Part shown: positions 20,309-29,567 of the stretch, piece after piece
Numbering within the stretch: position 1 is the first letter of the stretch
Layout: each line of letters starts with the position of its first letter
Origin: Paraburkholderia aromaticivorans
Lineage (GTDB): Bacteria > Pseudomonadota > Gammaproteobacteria > Burkholderiales > Burkholderiaceae
DNA: 64,000 nucleotides
NCBI RefSeq assembly: GCF_002278075.1
Contig: NZ_CP022989.1
Span: forward strand, 2,728,001-2,792,000
Direction of reading: 5' to 3'
Position numbers and translations under genes: made by a program
Notes under the pieces: generated by a model
Database searches by the model: none
The model's input: the letters and a program-made list of their open reading frames with translations, nothing else
What the model was told of the DNA's origin: nothing

Positions 20309-20890
20309 TTACTTGCCGACGAGCGTTGCCGACTCGATCACGATCGGCTTTTGCGGCACGTCGCTCATCGGGCCGCGCGAGGTGGTCGGCGCGCCTTCGA
20401 TCTTCTTCACGACGTCCATGCCGCTCGTGACCTTGCCGAACACCGCATAGCCGTTGCCGTCCGGATTCGGATAGTCGAGGCCGGCATTGTCGACCGTGTT
20501 GATGAAGAACTGCGCGGTGGCCGAATTCGGATCGCTGGTGCGCGCCATGGCGAGCGTGCCGATCGTGTTCTTCAGACCGTTACGGCTTTCGAGCACGATC
20601 GGCGCGCGCGTCGGCTTCTCCGCGAAGCTCTGCGTATAACCGCCGCCCTGAATCATGAAGCCGCGAATCACGCGATGGAAAATCGTGCCGCTGTACTGGC
20701 CGGACTTCACGTAGTCGAGAAAGTTGGCGACCGTCTTGGGCGCTTTCTCAGGATACAGCTCGACGCGGATGTCGCCTTCCGATGTCTTGAGGAGGACGGA
20801 CGGATGCGCGGCTTGCGAACCGGACTGGGCAAAAGCGGGCGCGTTTGCGATCAGGGCGGCGCTGCCGAGCGCCAACATCAACCATTTCAT
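20309..20890 (-). CDS. ppiA: Periplasmic cyclophilin PpiA
   Basis: A 193-residue cyclophilin with a signal peptide (MKWLMLALGSAALIANAPAFAQ). The isomerase motifs match those of PpiB ([34 protein letters not shown]). It is the exported counterpart, assisting folding in the periplasm. The ppiA/ppiB pair is adjacent and on the same strand, apparently an old tandem duplication. It is preceded by the TPR gene with a 50-nt gap. Confidence 0.96.
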   Translation of the reverse strand: MKWLMLALGSAALIANAPAFAQSGSQAAHPSVLLKTSEGDIRVELYPEKAPKTVANFLDYVKSGQYSGTIFHRVIRGFMIQGGGYTQSFAEKPTRAPIVLESRNGLKNTIGTLAMARTSDPNSATAQFFINTVDNAGLDYPNPDGNGYAVFGKVTSGMDVVKKIEGAPTTSRGPMSDVPQKPIVIESATLVGK

Positions 20891-20940
20891 GAAGTTCCTC
20901 GGGGTTGGAAAAACGTGTTGCGCAAAAACGTAACGGCGTA

Positions 20941-21753
20941 TTACTTCGACGGCGCCATGTAGGGCGGCATGGCGAGCGAGCCGTTCGCGCCGCCGTACTG
21001 GAAGCTCGGCGTCTGCGTCATGTTCGAGGTGGCGCGGGCGGTGTAGTCGTCTTCCGCAGAGGCGGCCTGTCTTGCGGGCGCCTGGGTCTTGACCGGCGAA
21101 ATCACCTTCTGGATCTCCGCGAGGCGCTGCGTGGTGGTGGCGCTCGCCTTGCCGAGGCTCTGCGCGCGGCGATAAGCCTCGTTGGCCATGCGCAAATACA
21201 GGTCGCCGAGATTTTCGTAAGCGAGGCCGTAGCCCGGATTGACCTTGGTCGCCGTTTCGAGCGCGGCGCGCGCTTCGGCATAACGGCCTTGCTTTGCGTA
21301 GAGCGCGGCGAGGTTGTTATACGGCTCGGGCAACTCGGGGTAGGTCTGCGTGAGTTCGGTGAACGCGGTGATGGCTTCGTCATCGCGGCCGAGGTGGGCG
21401 AGCACCGTGCCGCGCTTGAATTTCGCCTGTGCGTCGCGCGGATTCGAGGCGATGCGCGCGTCGAGCTGGGTCAATGAGGCCGCCCAGTTTTTCTGCGCGA
21501 TCGACGCGTCGATTTCCGGCGTGTTGTCGCGCACGGCGGGCCCTTGTGGCAGCGTGGCGGTTTTCTGCGCGAAGGCGGCCGCGGCCGGTACGGCCGCAAG
21601 GGCCACAGCCAGGGTGGCGCGCAAGGCGAGGGCGCGCGTGGTGTGACGAACGCCGCCGTGGATCGCGCCGTGCGTCATGCCGCGCGCGACGCCGCCGAAG
21701 GCCGTCGCGGCGAGGGTCGCAGCGCTGCGCGCGCGGCCGCTTGAAGGTTTCAT
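20941..21753 (-). CDS. Exported tetratricopeptide-repeat protein
   Basis: This is a 270-residue protein with an N-terminal signal or anchor (hydrophobic run ALRATLAVALAAVPAAAAFAQ) and at least three TPR units: FKRGTVLAHLGRDDEAITAF, PYNNLAALYAKQGRYAEARAAL and AYENLGDLYLRMANEAYRRA. The last 60 residues are low-complexity. TPRs mediate protein-protein contact; the partner is unknown. I placed the start at ATG 21753 (MKPSSGRARS); the ATG at MTHGA is an alternative. A GTTATA/TATAAC element at 21770-21775 could be its -10. Gene order TPR-ppiA-ppiB-lpxH suggests a periplasmic role. Confidence 0.82.
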   Translation of the reverse strand: MKPSSGRARSAATLAATAFGGVARGMTHGAIHGGVRHTTRALALRATLAVALAAVPAAAAFAQKTATLPQGPAVRDNTPEIDASIAQKNWAASLTQLDARIASNPRDAQAKFKRGTVLAHLGRDDEAITAFTELTQTYPELPEPYNNLAALYAKQGRYAEARAALETATKVNPGYGLAYENLGDLYLRMANEAYRRAQSLGKASATTTQRLAEIQKVISPVKTQAPARQAASAEDDYTARATSNMTQTPSFQYGGANGSLAMPPYMAPSK

Positions 21754-21984
21754 AGGCTCAGGTCTGGATGTTATACTCCGACCCATTCTAACAAAAGGTC
21801 TGCGCGTTCCGTCGAACCGCAAACTGTCTTTTCGCCACTCGTGGTCGTCTCCGCCTTGATCGCAGCCTGACCGCCGCACCCGTTGCACCGGTTTCGCTGT
21901 ACGCGACGCACCCGCCGTCTGTTCGCTGGGCGCGGCGCGCTCGAAACACATTGCGGATTTCTTTCGGCCCACGCACCGTTCTCT

Positions 21985-23382
21985 ATGGAATCACTGCGCA
22001 TCTACAACACGCTCGCGCGTGACAAGCAAACTTTCGTGCCGCTGCAAGCCGGCGTCGTGCGGATGTACGTCTGCGGGATGACCGTGTACGACTATTGTCA
22101 CGTCGGCCACGCGCGCGTGATGGTCGTGTTCGATATCGTGCAGCGCTGGTTGCGCACGCTCGGCTACGACGTGACCTACGTGCGCAATATCACGGACATC
22201 GACGACAAGATCATCCGGCGCGCAGTGGAGAACGGCGAAACGATCAAATCGCTGACCGACCGCTTCATCAAGGCGCTGCATGAAGATGCGGACGCGCTCG
22301 GCATCCAGCGTCCCGACGTCGAGCCGCGCGCCACGGACTTCATTCCCCAGATGCTCGGCATGATCGAGCAGCTCGAAGCGAACGGCTACGCCTACCAGGC
22401 GAGCGACGGCGACGTGAACTATGCGGTGCGCAAGTTCGCGAATTACGGCAAGCTCTCGGGCAAGTCGCTCGAAGATCTGCGCGCGGGCGAACGCGTCGCG
22501 GCGAACGACGCGAAGCAGGACCCGCTCGACTTCGTGTTGTGGAAGCAGGCCAAGCCGGACGAGCCGGCCGACACCGGCTGGGATTCGAAGTACGGGCGCG
22601 GCCGTCCCGGCTGGCATATCGAATGCTCGGCCATGGGCTGCACGTTGCTCGGCGAACATTTCGACATTCACGGCGGCGGCCAGGACCTGCAGTTTCCGCA
22701 CCACGAAAACGAGATTGCGCAAAGTGAAGCCGCTACCGGTCAAACCTTCGTCAATTTCTGGATGCACAACGGCTACGTACAGATCGACAATGAGAAGATG
22801 TCGAAGTCGTTGAACAACTTCTTTACGATTCGCGAAGTATTGGCACAGTACGATGCCGAGGTCGTGCGGTTCTTCATCGCGCGCGCGCATTACCGCTCGC
22901 CGCTGAATTACAGCGACGTGCATATCGACGACGCGCGCAACGCCCTCACGCGTTTGTACACCGCGCTGAAGGACGTCACGCCCGACGGCGCGGAACTCGA
23001 CTGGAACGAAGCGTATGCGCAGCGTTTCCAGGCAGCAATGAACGACGACTTCAACACGCCGGTTGCCGTATCGGTGTTGTTCGAGTTGGCAACTGAAGTG
23101 AACCGCACGCGCGACCCGGCGCTGGCCCGTCAATTGCGATCGCTGGGTGCTGTGATCGGACTGCTCGGCCGCGAGCCGCGCGCCTTCCTGCAGCAGGCAG
23201 CGGGGGCAGCCGCCGCTGGCGCGCTCGAGGCCGACGCGATCGAAGCGAAGATTGCCGCGCGCACGGCCGCGAAGCAGGCGAAGGACTTTGCGGCAGCAGA
23301 CCGGATCCGGTCCGAATTGCTCGAGGCCGGCGTTGCACTGGAAGACAAACCCGGCGGATTGACCGAGTGGCGGCGCGTGTGA
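21985..23382 (+). CDS. cysS: Cysteinyl-tRNA synthetase
   Basis: A 465-residue class I synthetase. Near the N-terminus are the zinc-ligand cysteine ([18 protein letters not shown]) and the HIGH-like CHVGHARV. The central zinc motif ([14 protein letters not shown]) lies at about residues 210-225 and [10 protein letters not shown] at about 271. The C-terminal DALR-like helical domain is present. It charges tRNA-Cys in the cytoplasm. ATG 21985 starts [10 protein letters not shown]. It is divergent from the TPR-ppiA-ppiB-lpxH genes. Confidence 0.98.
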   Translation: MESLRIYNTLARDKQTFVPLQAGVVRMYVCGMTVYDYCHVGHARVMVVFDIVQRWLRTLGYDVTYVRNITDIDDKIIRRAVENGETIKSLTDRFIKALHEDADALGIQRPDVEPRATDFIPQMLGMIEQLEANGYAYQASDGDVNYAVRKFANYGKLSGKSLEDLRAGERVAANDAKQDPLDFVLWKQAKPDEPADTGWDSKYGRGRPGWHIECSAMGCTLLGEHFDIHGGGQDLQFPHHENEIAQSEAATGQTFVNFWMHNGYVQIDNEKMSKSLNNFFTIREVLAQYDAEVVRFFIARAHYRSPLNYSDVHIDDARNALTRLYTALKDVTPDGAELDWNEAYAQRFQAAMNDDFNTPVAVSVLFELATEVNRTRDPALARQLRSLGAVIGLLGREPRAFLQQAAGAAAAGALEADAIEAKIAARTAAKQAKDFAAADRIRSELLEAGVALEDKPGGLTEWRRV

Positions 23383-23429
23383 GCGCACCTCGACCGTCCC
23401 TTTGATCGACTCGCCAGGCAGGAGGCAGG

Positions 23430-24479
23430 ATGGCAACGGCCACGAAGACGCCGGCTAAACGAGCCGCGTCTCAAACAAACGCGGCAGCCGCGGGAAAGTC
23501 GACACGTACGTCGGCTCGCACGGGCAGCGGCGTGGTAAAGAAAGCATCGTCGAACGCCGCCGGGGTGGTGGCCAAGACCGCAACGGGCACATCGAAGAAG
23601 ACCACGGTCAAACGCGGGCTCAACGGTGCGTCGGTGCACGCGCCTGTTGCGAAGCGGGCGAGGACGTCGCGTGCAAAGGGCAACGGCGCTTTGCCGGTCG
23701 AACTGGCCGGCGACGTGCAGGAGCTCGCCCGCGTAACGGCCGATGGGCACGAAGGCGAAGTCGTGCGCAAAACGCGCGCGTCGTCCGCCGCGGGCGGCGA
23801 AGCGGCGAGCGCGAGCGAAGTCGCGGTGCCGGTGCAGGTCGGCGGCCTCACGCCTGAAGTCACGCGGCCCGCGTATTGGGACAAGGCGTGTGCCGATCTC
23901 GTCAAGCGCGATCGCATTCTGAAAAAACTGATTCCGAAGTTCGGTCCGGTGCATTTGCTCAGCCGCGGGGACCCGTTCGTCACGCTCGCGCGCTCGGTGG
24001 TCGGGCAGCAGATTTCGGTGGCGTCCGCGCAAGCCGTCTGGGCGAAAGTCGAGGCCGCCTGTCCGAAGCTGGTGCCGCAGCAGTTCATCAAACTCGGTCT
24101 GGACAAGCTGACCGCGTGCGGGTTGTCAAAACGTAAGGCCGAGTACGTGCTCGACCTCGCGCAGCATTTCGTTTCGGGTGCGCTGCACGTCGGCAAATGG
24201 ACGTCGATGGAAGACGAGGCGGTGATCGCCGAACTCACGCAGATTCGCGGCATTGGCCGCTGGACGGCGGAGATGTTCCTGATCTTCAATTTGTCGCGTC
24301 CCGACGTTCTGCCGCTCGACGACCTCGGACTGATCCGCGCGATCAGCGTCAATTATTTCAGCGGCGAACCGGTCACGCGAAGTGAAGCGCGCGAGGTGGC
24401 CGCCAATTGGGAACCGTGGCGTACCGTCGCCACCTGGTACATGTGGCGTAGTCTTGACCCGTTGCCGGTCGACTACTGA
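23430..24479 (+). CDS. AlkA-like DNA-3-methyladenine glycosylase with histone-like N-terminal tail
   Basis: The C-terminal 210 residues are an HhH-GPD glycosylase: VVGQQISVASA at about 191-201, the helix-hairpin-helix IRGIGRWTAEM at 272-282, and the catalytic aspartate pair in LPLDDLGLIRA at 297-298. This family removes alkylated purines to start base-excision repair. The first 140 residues are very different. They are rich in Ala, Lys, Thr and Arg, with KKxS and TPAKRAA patterns like a histone H1 or HU-type DNA-binding tail, and are probably disordered. ATG 23430 follows AGGAGG, so the tail is very likely translated. It lies between cysS and accA on the same strand. Confidence 0.9.
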   Translation: MATATKTPAKRAASQTNAAAAGKSTRTSARTGSGVVKKASSNAAGVVAKTATGTSKKTTVKRGLNGASVHAPVAKRARTSRAKGNGALPVELAGDVQELARVTADGHEGEVVRKTRASSAAGGEAASASEVAVPVQVGGLTPEVTRPAYWDKACADLVKRDRILKKLIPKFGPVHLLSRGDPFVTLARSVVGQQISVASAQAVWAKVEAACPKLVPQQFIKLGLDKLTACGLSKRKAEYVLDLAQHFVSGALHVGKWTSMEDEAVIAELTQIRGIGRWTAEMFLIFNLSRPDVLPLDDLGLIRAISVNYFSGEPVTRSEAREVAANWEPWRTVATWYMWRSLDPLPVDY

Positions 24480-24505
24480 AGAACAAGAAACGGGATCAAA
24501 TCAAA

Positions 24506-24533
24506 AACTATCGATTATTAAAGATTGATAGTT
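24506..24533. promoter_or_regulatory. AT-rich inverted repeat upstream of accA
   Basis: AACTATC at 24506-24512 and GATAGTT at 24527-24533 form a 7-bp inverted repeat around an AT-rich centre. It lies about 12 bp upstream of the putative accA -35. It may be an operator or a weak terminator of the preceding gene; there is no T-run. Confidence 0.4.
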
Positions 24534-24544
24534 GCGAGATGGTT

Positions 24545-24570
24545 TTGACATCGGCGCGCGCGGTTAGAAT
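24545..24570 (+). promoter_or_regulatory. Putative accA promoter (TTGACA / TAGAAT)
   Basis: A consensus TTGACA at 24545-24550 and TAGAAT at 24565-24570 are separated by only 14 bp, shorter than the usual 16-18. The elements are good but the spacing is not, so the true -35 may be elsewhere. Confidence 0.45.
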
Positions 24571-24603
24571 ACGCGCTGCCGGTAAGTCCAAGGATTACAA
24601 CCA

Positions 24604-25575
24604 ATGAAGACCACCTTTCTGGATTTCGAACAGCCGATCGCTGAACTCGAAGCGAAGATCGAAGAATTGCGCTTCGTGCAGGACGATTCGGCCGTCGACA
24701 TTTCGGAAGAGATCGAGCGGCTGTCCAAGAAGAGTCAACAGCTCACCAAAGATCTGTACGCGAACCTGACGCCGTGGCAGGTTTCGCAAATCGCCCGTCA
24801 TCCGCAACGCCCGTACACGTTCGACTACGTGAACGAGCTGTTCACGGATTTCCACGAACTGCACGGCGACCGCAACTATGCGGACGACCTGTCGATCGTC
24901 GGCGGCCTTGCGCGTTTCAACGGCCAGGCCTGCATGGTGATCGGCCATCAGAAGGGCCGCGACACCAAGGAGCGCGCACTGCGCAACTTCGGCATGCCGC
25001 GTCCGGAAGGCTATCGCAAGGCCGAACGTCTGATGCGTCTCGCCGAAAAATTCGGCTTGCCGATTTTCACGTTCATCGACACGCCGGGCGCCTACCCGGG
25101 CATCGGTGCGGAAGAGCGCGGTCAATCGGAAGCGATCGGCCGCAATCTGTATGTGATGGCGGAACTGAAAACGCCGCTGATCGCGACGATTATCGGTGAA
25201 GGCGGTTCGGGCGGCGCGCTCGCCATTGCCGTGGGCGACAGCGTGCTGATGCTGCAATTCTCGACCTATTCGGTGATTTCGCCGGAAGGCTGCGCATCGA
25301 TTCTGTGGAAGAGCGCCGCGAAAGCGCCGGAAGCCGCCGAGGCGCTCGGCCTGACCGCGCATCGTCTGAAGGCGCTCGGCCTGATCGACAAGATCGTCAA
25401 CGAGCCGCTAGGCGGTGCGCATCGCGATCCGAAGGGCATGGCCGCCATGCTGCGCCGTGCGCTCGCCGATTCGCTGCGCCAGTTCCAGGGCATGAGCATC
25501 AACGACCTGCGTCAACGCCGTTTCGAACGGTTGATGTCGTACGGCAAGTTCAAGGAAACGACGCCGGGTGTCTAA
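24604..25575 (+). CDS. accA: Acetyl-CoA carboxylase carboxyltransferase alpha subunit
   Basis: A 323-residue AccA with the expected N-terminus ([22 protein letters not shown]), the carboxyltransferase core ([19 protein letters not shown]) and the oxyanion-forming [15 protein letters not shown] at about residues 199-213. With AccD it transfers the carboxyl group from biotin to acetyl-CoA, giving malonyl-CoA for fatty-acid synthesis. ATG 24604 has AAGGA upstream. tilS begins about 48 nt downstream. Confidence 0.98.
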   Translation: MKTTFLDFEQPIAELEAKIEELRFVQDDSAVDISEEIERLSKKSQQLTKDLYANLTPWQVSQIARHPQRPYTFDYVNELFTDFHELHGDRNYADDLSIVGGLARFNGQACMVIGHQKGRDTKERALRNFGMPRPEGYRKAERLMRLAEKFGLPIFTFIDTPGAYPGIGAEERGQSEAIGRNLYVMAELKTPLIATIIGEGGSGGALAIAVGDSVLMLQFSTYSVISPEGCASILWKSAAKAPEAAEALGLTAHRLKALGLIDKIVNEPLGGAHRDPKGMAAMLRRALADSLRQFQGMSINDLRQRRFERLMSYGKFKETTPGV

Positions 25576-25623
25576 GCCCGCGCGCGTTTGCTTTCGTCCT
25601 TCAGCGCCTCACGCGCGAGCGAC

Positions 25624-27054
25624 GTGACCTCCACCGCCGAAACACCCGCCGACCGCCTCGTTCTCGAGGCGGTCGGCGTTTCGCTGTCCACGCTTGCGGC
25701 CAACGCGCGTATTGCGATTGCGTTCAGTGGCGGGGTGGATTCGAGTGTGCTGCTCGATGCCGCGGTGCGCGTCGCCGGCGCGTCGCGTTGCGTGGCGCTG
25801 CATGTGCATCACGGCCTGAGCGCTCATGCGGATGCGTGGTTCGCGCATTGCGAGGCGTTCGCGCGGGAGCGTGGCGTCGAGTTCGCGGCAGAGCGCGTCG
25901 AGGTGTCGCGCGACGCGGGCGTGAGCGTCGAAGCCGCCGCGCGCGAGGCGCGTTATCGCGCGCTGGACGCCATGTGCAGGTCGCGCGGCGTCGCCACGCT
26001 CTGGCTCGCGCAGCATGCGGACGATCAGGCTGAAACCGTGCTGTTGCAATTGCTGCGGGGCGCCGGCCTCGCCGGTCTTGCCGCGATGGCGCCCGAGTAT
26101 CTGCCGGCAAGGGCGTCCGCAACGCGCGTGCGACCTCTGCTTCACTTAATGCGTGCGCAACTCGAGCAGTACGCGGGCGATCGCGCGTTGCGCTGGATCG
26201 ACGACGAGTCGAACGCGGACACGCGCTATGCGCGCAATGCGTTGCGCCATGACGTGATGCCGGCGCTGGCTGTCCACTTTCCCGGCTTTCGCGACGCGCT
26301 GGCCCGCACGGCGGCGCACGCGGCGTCGGCGCAGCGTTTGCTCGATGCGCTCGCGCGCCTCGATATGGAAGGCGCATCGCGCGACGAAGGGCGCGCGCTC
26401 TCGCGCGATGCCTTGCTCGCGCTCGACGACGACCGCGCGCTCAATCTCATGCGCTACTGGATGCGCACGCTGGGTTTCGTCGCCGCGTCGAGCGCGCGTC
26501 TTGGCGATGCGCTGCGCCAACTGCGGGAAATCGGCGCCACGGACGACGGCCACGCGTTGCGCATCGATCACGCAGGCCATGCGTTGCGCAGCTATCGTGG
26601 CCTCGTGTACTGGGAAGCGGGCGACAGCCGCGATCCCGCCGACGAAACCGCGCTCGCCGCGCGCGCGGTCAGCGAACTCGCGTGGCAGGGCGAGCCGGTC
26701 TGGCGTTTGCCGCAATGGCGCGGCACGTTCGTATTCGCCGAAGCAGCCGCGGGCGACCCCGACGCGATTGCCGGCAGCGTTCTGCGGCGCGGCGTGCTGA
26801 GCGCGCGCGCGCGCAGCGGGGGCGAACGGATGCGCACAGGCGAGGCGCCCCATGCGCCGAGCCGCACGTTGAAAAACCTGTTCCAGGAACGCGGTATTCC
26901 CGCATGGAAGCGCGACGTGCCGCTGCTCTACGTCGGCGACGACCTGCTATTCGTGCCTTTGCTCGGGATAAATCGCGCGGCGTTGCCGGAACACGCCGAC
27001 GGGGCCGAATCGTGCGTCAGGATCGTCTGGCGCGAGGATCTGCTGATCGCCTGA
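25624..27054 (+). CDS. tilS: tRNA(Ile)-lysidine synthase TilS
   Basis: An N-type ATP pyrophosphatase with the P-loop AIAFSGGVDSSVLLDA near residue 32, the HADDQAETVLLQLLRGAGLAG motif, and the TilS C-terminal domain (TLKNLFQERGIPAWKRDVPLLY). It converts C34 of tRNA-Ile(CAU) to lysidine, which changes codon reading from AUG to AUA; it is essential in studied bacteria. I chose GTG 25624 (476 residues); an in-frame TTG at 25588 would add 12 residues, and neither has a strong ribosome-binding site. It follows accA closely and is probably co-transcribed. Confidence 0.93.
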   Translation: MTSTAETPADRLVLEAVGVSLSTLAANARIAIAFSGGVDSSVLLDAAVRVAGASRCVALHVHHGLSAHADAWFAHCEAFARERGVEFAAERVEVSRDAGVSVEAAAREARYRALDAMCRSRGVATLWLAQHADDQAETVLLQLLRGAGLAGLAAMAPEYLPARASATRVRPLLHLMRAQLEQYAGDRALRWIDDESNADTRYARNALRHDVMPALAVHFPGFRDALARTAAHAASAQRLLDALARLDMEGASRDEGRALSRDALLALDDDRALNLMRYWMRTLGFVAASSARLGDALRQLREIGATDDGHALRIDHAGHALRSYRGLVYWEAGDSRDPADETALAARAVSELAWQGEPVWRLPQWRGTFVFAEAAAGDPDAIAGSVLRRGVLSARARSGGERMRTGEAPHAPSRTLKNLFQERGIPAWKRDVPLLYVGDDLLFVPLLGINRAALPEHADGAESCVRIVWREDLLIA

Positions 27055-27429
27055 CCGGCCGGTCGGCCACCCGGATGAGCTAGCCGGCAAATCCGGAAAG
27101 AGGGCGCCAATCCGCATGAAACAAGCCTTTGCGGCCCCTATTCGACCCCTCTCGATAGCCATTGCGGCTTGTCTTTTTACGCTCGATCGGGTAATTTAAC
27201 TTGTTTGCCCGACCCGCTTTTGCCGTCGCTTTTACCGGTCTGCGATCGTGATCCGTCGTTTCCGATAAGCCATCAGCGATCATTCCCGGGCAAATCCGCG
27301 CGTGCTGCACGCGTGCTGCATTTACGCCGCCACACATTTTGCCGTCGTTCACAAGACGTTGCGCTCCTGTGCTTTTGTGCGGTCGTCTCCAGCGCGCCAG
27401 CGCGGTTTCTCCTCCAGTTCAGAACGACA
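27055..27429. other. Intergenic region with long lysC leader
   Basis: 375 bp with no supported gene. It holds a putative promoter at 27169-27197, which would leave a leader of about 225 nt before lysC. I could not fit a lysine-riboswitch consensus by eye, and no Shine-Dalgarno is obvious before the lysC ATG. Confidence 0.5.
27169..27197 (+). promoter_or_regulatory. Putative lysC promoter (TTGTCT-17-TAATTT)
   Basis: TTGTCT at 27169-27174 and TAATTT at 27192-27197 are separated by exactly 17 bp, 233 nt before the lysC ATG. Confidence 0.5.
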
Positions 27430-28680
27430 ATGGCACTCATCGTACACAAATACGGCGGCACCTCGATGGGCTCGGTCGAGCGCATCAAGAACGTCGCCAA
27501 GCGCGTCGCGAAATGGCACAAGGCCGGCCACAAGATGGTCGTCGTGCCGTCGGCGATGTCCGGCGAAACCAACCGCTTGCTCGGTCTCGCGAAAGAAATC
27601 ACGGGTCAGCCGAGCCCGCGCGAACTCGACATGATCGCCGCTACGGGCGAGCAGGTCAGTTCGGGGCTGCTCGCCATCGCGCTGCAGGAAGCCGGCGTCG
27701 ACGCGGTCAGCTACGCCGGCTGGCAAGTGCCGGTCAAAACGGATAGCGCATTCACGAAGGCGCGTATCAGCGAAATCGACGGCGAGCGCGTTCTGCGCGA
27801 TCTCGACGCGGGCAAGGTGGTGGTGATCACCGGCTTCCAGGGCATCGATCCCGAGGGCAACATCACCACGCTCGGCCGGGGCGGTTCGGATACGTCGGCG
27901 GTCGCGGTCGCGGCTGCGCTGAAAGCCGATGAGTGCTTGATCTACACGGACGTCGACGGTGTCTACACGACCGACCCGCGCGTGGTGGAAGAAGCGCGCC
28001 GGCTCGATCGCGTGACGTTCGAAGAAATGCTGGAAATGGCGAGCCTGGGTTCGAAGGTGCTGCAGATCCGCTCGGTGGAATTCGCCGGCAAATATCAGGT
28101 GAAGACGCGCGTGCTGTCGAGCCTGACCGATCCGCTGATACCGCTCGACGCTGAAATGAAGTCGGGCACCCTGATCACTTTTGAAGAAGACGAGACCATG
28201 GAAAAAGCAGTCATCTCGGGCATCGCGTTTCAGCGCGATGAAGCGCGTATTGCCGTGATGGGTGTGCCCGACAAGCCGGGCATCGCGTATCAGATTCTCG
28301 GCCCGGTGGCGGACGCGAACATCGACGTCGACATGATCATCCAGAACCAGAGCGTGGAAGGCAAAACGGCGTTCACGTTCACGGTCGGTCGCGGCGACTA
28401 TCAGCGCGCCATGGACATCCTCACGAGCCAGGTGAAAGGCCACGTGCAAGCCGAGCAGGTGTTGGGCGATCCGAAGGTGTCGAAGGTGTCGGTGGTCGGC
28501 GTCGGCATGCGCTCGCATGTCGGCATCGCGAGCACGATGTTCCGCACGCTGTCGGAAGAGGGCATCAACATCCAGATGATCTCCACCTCCGAAATCAAGA
28601 TCTCGGTGCTGATCGACGAGAAGTACATGGAGCTCGCCGTGCGCGCGCTGCATAAAGCGTTCGAACTGGATCAAGCGTAA
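27430..28680 (+). CDS. lysC: Aspartate kinase (single-polypeptide, ACT-regulated)
   Basis: A 416-residue aspartokinase with the kinase signature VHKYGGTSMGSVERI at the N-terminus, the GRGGSDTSAVAVAAAL and TDVDGVYTTDPR motifs, and paired C-terminal ACT domains (AVMGVPDKPGIAYQIL; VGVGMRSHVGIASTMF) for feedback by lysine and/or threonine. It phosphorylates aspartate at the entry to lysine, threonine, methionine and diaminopimelate synthesis. ATG 27430 gives the standard MALIVHKYGG N-terminus. The gene precedes tRNA-Ser. Confidence 0.97.
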   Translation: MALIVHKYGGTSMGSVERIKNVAKRVAKWHKAGHKMVVVPSAMSGETNRLLGLAKEITGQPSPRELDMIAATGEQVSSGLLAIALQEAGVDAVSYAGWQVPVKTDSAFTKARISEIDGERVLRDLDAGKVVVITGFQGIDPEGNITTLGRGGSDTSAVAVAAALKADECLIYTDVDGVYTTDPRVVEEARRLDRVTFEEMLEMASLGSKVLQIRSVEFAGKYQVKTRVLSSLTDPLIPLDAEMKSGTLITFEEDETMEKAVISGIAFQRDEARIAVMGVPDKPGIAYQILGPVADANIDVDMIIQNQSVEGKTAFTFTVGRGDYQRAMDILTSQVKGHVQAEQVLGDPKVSKVSVVGVGMRSHVGIASTMFRTLSEEGINIQMISTSEIKISVLIDEKYMELAVRALHKAFELDQA

Positions 28681-28861
28681 TTTGCGTTGAACCACGGGGC
28701 GTACCAGAGCGCTCCGTTTGTTTTGCGTGGTCGATGTGAATAAATTGCGTCGTCAATGACAAAACTGGCACAAAAAGTGTTCGCCAGACATTGACCTTCG
28801 TGGTTCGGCCCGCTATTATCTTGGCTTCGTCGCGCTGACTCCCTGCGCGACCGAAAGTTTG

Positions 28862-28955
28862 GGAGACGTGGCCGAGAGGTCGAAGGCACTCCCCTGCTAA
28901 GGGAGCATCTGGGCCAAAACCTGGATCGAGGGTTCGAATCCCTCCGTCTCCGCCA
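28862..28955 (+). tRNA. tRNA-Ser (anticodon GCU)
   Basis: The acceptor stem GGAGACG / CGTCTCC is perfect. The anticodon GCT is at 28896-28898 in a CTCCC/GGGAG stem, a long variable arm typical of serine tRNAs follows, then a T-arm with GGTTCGAATCC, and an encoded CCA end at 28953-28955. It reads AGC and AGU codons. Confidence 0.97.
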
Positions 28956-28966
28956 GCAATGGTGGC

Positions 28967-29005
28967 AAACCCCGCAGAGTCTAGGCTCTGCGGGGTTTTG
29001 TTTTT
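28967..29005 (+). terminator. Intrinsic terminator after tRNA-Ser
   Basis: The stem AAACCCCGCAGAG pairs with CTCTGCGGGGTTT around a 6-nt loop, followed by TTGTTTTT, 12 nt after the tRNA. Confidence 0.9.
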
Positions 29006-29567
29006 GGGCGCGCTATTCAGCGCGTCGTCGAGCAGAGTGTGATGGGCTTTGCGATGGTTTCCATGTCGCCGATATTCGTCGGGCTTTCAACTCGCCTCGT
29101 TGGAATTCGGCCATCTTCACTGCCACGAGGGAAGATCGCGGCGCGGAAGCATTCGTTAAAGCGCAGACAGGGCGCGAGCGTTTCCGCGCGTCGACAACAC
29201 ATATCGGTAACGGAATAATGCCTGGGTATCCTACGTATGGCGTCTGTGCGGGCGAGGTCTGCTGCCGTGCGTAGCCGCTCGTCGATGCCAGCGTCGGCGC
29301 GAAGAGCGGGGGCATGGACGCGCCGTCGAATGAGGTCGCCCCGCATCGCGTCGGAAACGTCGGAAATGTCGGAAAACGGGCCGCGACGGACGCACGCGCC
29401 GGTTACAACACCACCGCTTCTTCACCGAAATTCAGTCCAATGTAACGAGACGTAACCGGCCCGTCATGAACGCGATGTTATGCATCAGTTATTACAAAGC
29501 TGAAATACGCGGAACAGCGCCTTGCGCTATATTTCCGCCAACAACACATTCTTCCAAAGGGTGATCG
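29006..29567. other. Gene-poor region after tRNA-Ser
   Basis: 562 bp without a convincing gene. A minus-strand frame at 29017-29346 (109 residues) lacks a recognisable fold or ribosome-binding site, and I do not call it. A triple 9-bp repeat GTCGGAAAN lies at 29350-29376. A TATATT at 29528-29533 may be the -10 of the next gene. Confidence 0.5.
29350..29376. repeat. 9-bp tandem repeat GTCGGAAA(N) x3
   Basis: Three consecutive 9-bp units, GTCGGAAAC, GTCGGAAAT and GTCGGAAAA, in noncoding DNA between tRNA-Ser and the small secreted protein. Confidence 0.7.

Noticed and set aside
27200..27429. Lysine riboswitch in the lysC leader
   Set aside because: I could not fit the conserved lysine-riboswitch core by eye; recorded only as an unexplained leader.
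29017..29346. 109-residue minus-strand frame downstream of tRNA-Ser
   Set aside because: No ribosome-binding site, no recognisable fold, and no supporting context.
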